Shown here piece after piece: positions 6,636 to 8,662 of a stretch of 8,662 nucleotides of DNA (its first letter is position 1; each line of letters starts with the position of its first letter). Under the pieces are notes generated by a model. That model was not told the DNA's origin. It was given only the letters and a program-made list of their open reading frames with translations, and searched no databases. The stretch covers positions 1 to 8,662 of the forward strand of contig JASHVW010000019.1 of NCBI GenBank assembly GCA_030044395.1. The letters are read 5' to 3'. The stretch is from Verrucomicrobiia bacterium (lineage in GTDB: Bacteria; Verrucomicrobiota; Verrucomicrobiia; Limisphaerales; UBA11358). The position numbers were made by a program, and so were the translations under genes.

Positions 6636-7388
6636 ATGAACAATCTACTACTTGATCTTCTGACATTGTCCCACGAAATTGGACGGGAAGACCGCGGCCT
6701 GGCCATTCTCGGCGAAGGCAACAGCTCCGTGAAATTGAGTGAAGAAACATTTCTTGTCAAAGCCAGCGGCACCTGCCTGGGGACGTTGAAGGAGGAGGAC
6801 GTCGTCGAATGCCGCTTCGCCGCGCTGCTGCCATTGCTTGATAAAGACAGCATGGGTGATGAGGAAATGGATAATGGCCTGCTCGCCGCGCGGGTGGATT
6901 CCAAGGCCAAAAAGCCATCAGTGGAGGCGGTGTTTCATGCCTATTTTCTTTCGTTGCCCGGCGTGAAATTCGTCGCGCACAGCCACGCCGTTCACGTGAA
7001 CCAAATTCTTTGTTCGCCGCGCGCGAAGGATTTTGCGAACAACCGCATGTTCCCCGATGAAATCGTTGTCTGCGGACCGCGCTCGGTTTATTTGCCTTAC
7101 ACCGATCCCGGCTTGAAACTTTCGCAGGCCATCCGGCGCGAGACCGAGGCTTTCATCAAGAAACAGCAACGCCAGCCGCAGGTGGTGCTGATGCAAAACC
7201 ACGGCATCATCACCGTGGGCAAGAGCTGGCAGGCGGCGCTGTATGCCATGCTGATGGCCGAGAAAGCGGCGAAGATTTTTGCGGGCGCGGCGGCGATGGG
7301 CGGCCCGGTCTTCTTTTCGGAAGCCAACGTCAAGCGCATCACCGGCCGCCCGGATGAAGCGTATCGCCAGCGCGCGCTGAAGATGTAA
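6636..7388 (+). CDS. Class II aldolase/adducin-family protein (fuculose/rhamnulose-phosphate aldolase-like)
   Basis: The 250-residue protein belongs to the zinc-dependent aldolase/adducin family, whose members (FucA, RhaD, AraD) cleave ketose-1-phosphates to dihydroxyacetone phosphate plus an aldehyde, or epimerise ketopentose phosphates. Visible motifs are GEGNSS at 26-31 and KASGT at 42-46 (phosphate-binding loops), PSVE with E97 as the probable acid/base, HSH at 115-117 and QNHG with H189. These give the three-histidine zinc site (H115, H117, H189). The length is somewhat above FucA (about 215). It is the last gene of the plus-strand operon, with a 52-bp gap before it, larger than the others. 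Its position after a SorE-like and an SrlD-like gene suggests a ketose-1-phosphate substrate such as L-sorbose-1-, L-rhamnulose-1- or L-fuculose-1-phosphate. Which one cannot be read from the sequence. No Shine-Dalgarno is seen at ATG 6636. Confidence 0.88.
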   Translation: MNNLLLDLLTLSHEIGREDRGLAILGEGNSSVKLSEETFLVKASGTCLGTLKEEDVVECRFAALLPLLDKDSMGDEEMDNGLLAARVDSKAKKPSVEAVFHAYFLSLPGVKFVAHSHAVHVNQILCSPRAKDFANNRMFPDEIVVCGPRSVYLPYTDPGLKLSQAIRRETEAFIKKQQRQPQVVLMQNHGIITVGKSWQAALYAMLMAEKAAKIFAGAAAMGGPVFFSEANVKRITGRPDEAYRQRALKM

Positions 7389-7428
7389 ACTCTTCGGAAC
7401 ACGGTGTGTGGCCCCGCTAACGCGAAGG
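7389..7428. other. Convergent intergenic gap between aldolase and AEC genes
   Basis: Two opposed genes end here within 40 bp, where a shared bidirectional terminator might be expected. I see only a weak pairing of CTTCG (7392-7396) with CGAAG (7423-7427) around a 26-base loop and no T-run, so no intrinsic terminator is called. Confidence 0.4.
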
Positions 7429-8415
7429 CTACAACCCAAACCGTTGCACCAAAAAGAAAATCGCCGGAACGGTCAGCAGGCTGAAAAACGTGCTGTAAAA
7501 AATTCCCTCCGCGGCCAGCGTCGTATCGCCGCTCAACCGTTCGGTCATCACACTGCAACTGATGGCCACGGGCATCGCCGCAATCAAATAGCCGATCAGC
7601 CTCGTTTCTTCCGGCATCGCCACGTCCAGTTTCATCAGCCCAAAACCGATGGCCACCGTCGCCAACGGCGCAATGACCAACCGGGCGATCAACACGCCCC
7701 ACAAAACCCGCGGAAAACGGTGGATGGCAATGGTTAATTCGCCGAGCTGCGCGCCGATGGCGAGCAACGACATTGGAATCGTCAGGCTGCCCACCATGGC
7801 CAACGCCTGGACGACGGCGCCGGGAAGAAGCAGCGACGGCGGCGCATCCGCCGGGCTGATTGATTCCAGATTGCGCGCCGCGGGAAACAGCAGCGCGACG
7901 ATGATTCCCAGCGCCGTGGCCCACAGTCCGACGTTGGTGTAGAGATTCTTCACCGCCTGCCGCAGCGTGCCGTGCAAAATCCAGACGCCAAACGACCACA
8001 AAACCACCTGCGCCCCCACGTTGCACAGCAACACGGTGCGGACGCCACTGTCTCCGTAGAGCGCCTGGACAATGGGCAGCGGCAGAAAAATCCAGTTCGG
8101 AATCGCGACCAGAAAGATAAACGTGTTGCGCTGCGACCGGCCACTAAACATCGGCGCGAGCAACGCTCCGACAACATACGCGATTAAAATCAACAGGGCG
8201 CACAGGATGGGAGCAAACCAGCCTTCGCGCAGCGTCGCCGCATCCACCGTGCGCAACATTTGGGTGAACACCAGCGCCGGAAACGCCACGTCCACCACCA
8301 ACCGGCTCAAGACGGTGGTGACTTCGCGGGCGAGAAAGCCGCGCCGGCGCGCAAACCATCCGGCGAGAATGACCAGGAACATCGCCGTGATTTTGAGGAA
8401 GACCACATGGACCAT
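7429..8415 (-). CDS. AEC (auxin efflux carrier) family transporter
   Basis: The 328-residue protein is strongly hydrophobic with about ten membrane segments, spaced at roughly 5-20, 36-52, 68-90, 98-118, 127-148, 162-180, 200-222, 238-260, 272-290 and 305-325. AEC features include FPALVF (45-50), the helix break IPNWIFLPLP (105-114) and IPMSLLAIGAQLGEL (213-227). Family members in bacteria transport organic acids such as malate or malonate, and in plants auxin. The substrate here is not predictable. The gene faces the catabolic operon tail to tail, only 40 bp from the aldolase stop, so it is not part of that operon, and a link with uronate breakdown is only positional. The start at 8415 gives a short cytoplasm-free N-terminus leading straight into the first membrane segment, usual for the family. 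No Shine-Dalgarno precedes it; a promoter-like sequence ends eight bases upstream. Confidence 0.9.
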   Translation of the reverse strand: MVHVVFLKITAMFLVILAGWFARRRGFLAREVTTVLSRLVVDVAFPALVFTQMLRTVDAATLREGWFAPILCALLILIAYVVGALLAPMFSGRSQRNTFIFLVAIPNWIFLPLPIVQALYGDSGVRTVLLCNVGAQVVLWSFGVWILHGTLRQAVKNLYTNVGLWATALGIIVALLFPAARNLESISPADAPPSLLLPGAVVQALAMVGSLTIPMSLLAIGAQLGELTIAIHRFPRVLWGVLIARLVIAPLATVAIGFGLMKLDVAMPEETRLIGYLIAAMPVAISCSVMTERLSGDTTLAAEGIFYSTFFSLLTVPAIFFLVQRFGL

Positions 8416-8423
8416 TTGGCGCG

Positions 8424-8452
8424 AGAATAGAAAATTGCCGACGCAAAGTCAA
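8424..8452 (-). promoter_or_regulatory. Sigma70-type promoter candidate for the AEC transporter gene (leaderless geometry)
   Basis: On the minus strand TTGACT (8452-8447) matches five of six bases of the -35 consensus. TATTCT (8429-8424) matches four of six of the -10 consensus. The spacer is exactly 17 bp. The ATG at 8415 lies eight bases after the -10 box, so the predicted transcript would start at or a few bases before the start codon. That fits the absence of a Shine-Dalgarno sequence. The spacing is good, but no experimental support is available. Confidence 0.4.
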
Positions 8453-8538
8453 AAAACCTGGAATCACATTCAATGACGCGGTAATGACCGGGTATTTGAA
8501 AGATGAATTAGAAACTTGTCACGCCGTCTCCTACGACT

Positions 8539-8662
8539 TCAGTCCCCCACCCCGGCGTATTCGTCGTCCACTTTGAGTTCCAATCCCAGGAGGACGTAGT
8601 CGTGGGGGACGGCTTTCATGTCCAGAACATAGTCGGGGAGGTGCATCAATTTGCTGAAGCCG
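8539..8662 (-). CDS. C-terminal end of an unidentified protein, gene continues beyond the right edge
   Basis: An open minus-strand frame enters from the right edge and ends with TGA at 8541-8539, giving 40 visible residues that begin GFSKLMHLPDYVLDMK and end DDEYAGVGD. Thirty-two of the 40 codons end in G or C, as in the neighbouring genes, which supports real coding sequence. I do not recognise the family from this short tail. It is charged and non-membrane, and it lies 123 bp upstream of the AEC transporter gene in the same orientation. The intervening stretch 8416-8538 holds the AEC promoter candidate. Confidence 0.45.
   Translation of the reverse strand, partial: GFSKLMHLPDYVLDMKAVPHDYVLLGLELKVDDEYAGVGD

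Noticed and set aside
6056..6910. 284-codon minus-strand frame opposite the SrlD-like and aldolase genes
   Set aside because: Antisense shadow spanning a real intergenic gap; no motif and low-complexity Ser/Arg composition.
7097..8026. 309-codon minus-strand frame overlapping the AEC gene and the aldolase 3' end
   Set aside because: Wrong frame of the AEC gene, which has clear membrane segments and family motifs in its own frame.
1..8662. CRISPR arrays, tRNA or rRNA genes, insertion sequences, phage or defence genes
   Set aside because: No spaced repeats, tRNA-like cloverleaf, transposase motif or inverted terminal repeat was recognised; the window is a metabolic locus.

Overview
The window looks like a piece of a GC-rich, polysaccharide-degrading Gram-negative bacterial chromosome. 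A Verrucomicrobiota or Planctomycetota type organism is my best guess. The reasons are the secreted GH88/105 hydrolase beside uronate-catabolism genes, start codons mostly without a Shine-Dalgarno sequence, and sugar oxidoreductases of unusual architecture. The taxonomic placement is inference only; there is no rRNA or marker gene here.

Layout. At 1-1002 (minus strand, cut by the left edge) lies a secreted unsaturated-glucuronyl/rhamnogalacturonyl hydrolase (GH88/105) with an apparent one-base frameshift near 309-310. A 212-bp divergent intergenic region (1003-1214) separates it from a tight plus-strand run of six genes at 1215-7388: kduI, kduD, a divergent PHP-domain protein, a 529-residue zinc-type medium-chain dehydrogenase related to L-sorbose-1-phosphate reductase, a short-chain dehydrogenase closely resembling sorbitol-6-phosphate dehydrogenase, and a class II (zinc, aldolase/adducin) aldolase. 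Gaps are 14, about 23, 18, 13 and 52 bp, so this is very probably one operon. Converging on its end is a minus-strand AEC-family (auxin efflux carrier-like) transporter at 7429-8415. At the right edge (8539-8662) is the C-terminal end of another minus-strand gene that I cannot identify.

How the genes may work together. The hydrolase releases unsaturated uronic acid from pectin-like oligosaccharides after lyase action. The product rearranges to 5-keto-4-deoxyuronate, which KduI isomerises and KduD reduces to 2-keto-3-deoxygluconate. The kinase and aldolase that finish this route (KdgK, KdgA) are not in the window. The second half of the operon (PHP, SorE-like, SrlD-like, class II aldolase) is not part of the textbook Kdu route. 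It looks like a module that oxidises or epimerises a ketose/hexitol (phosphate) and cleaves a ketose-1-phosphate. This module in a pectin-type locus, together with the apparent partial duplication of the nucleotide-binding fold in the 529-residue dehydrogenase, is the most interesting content.
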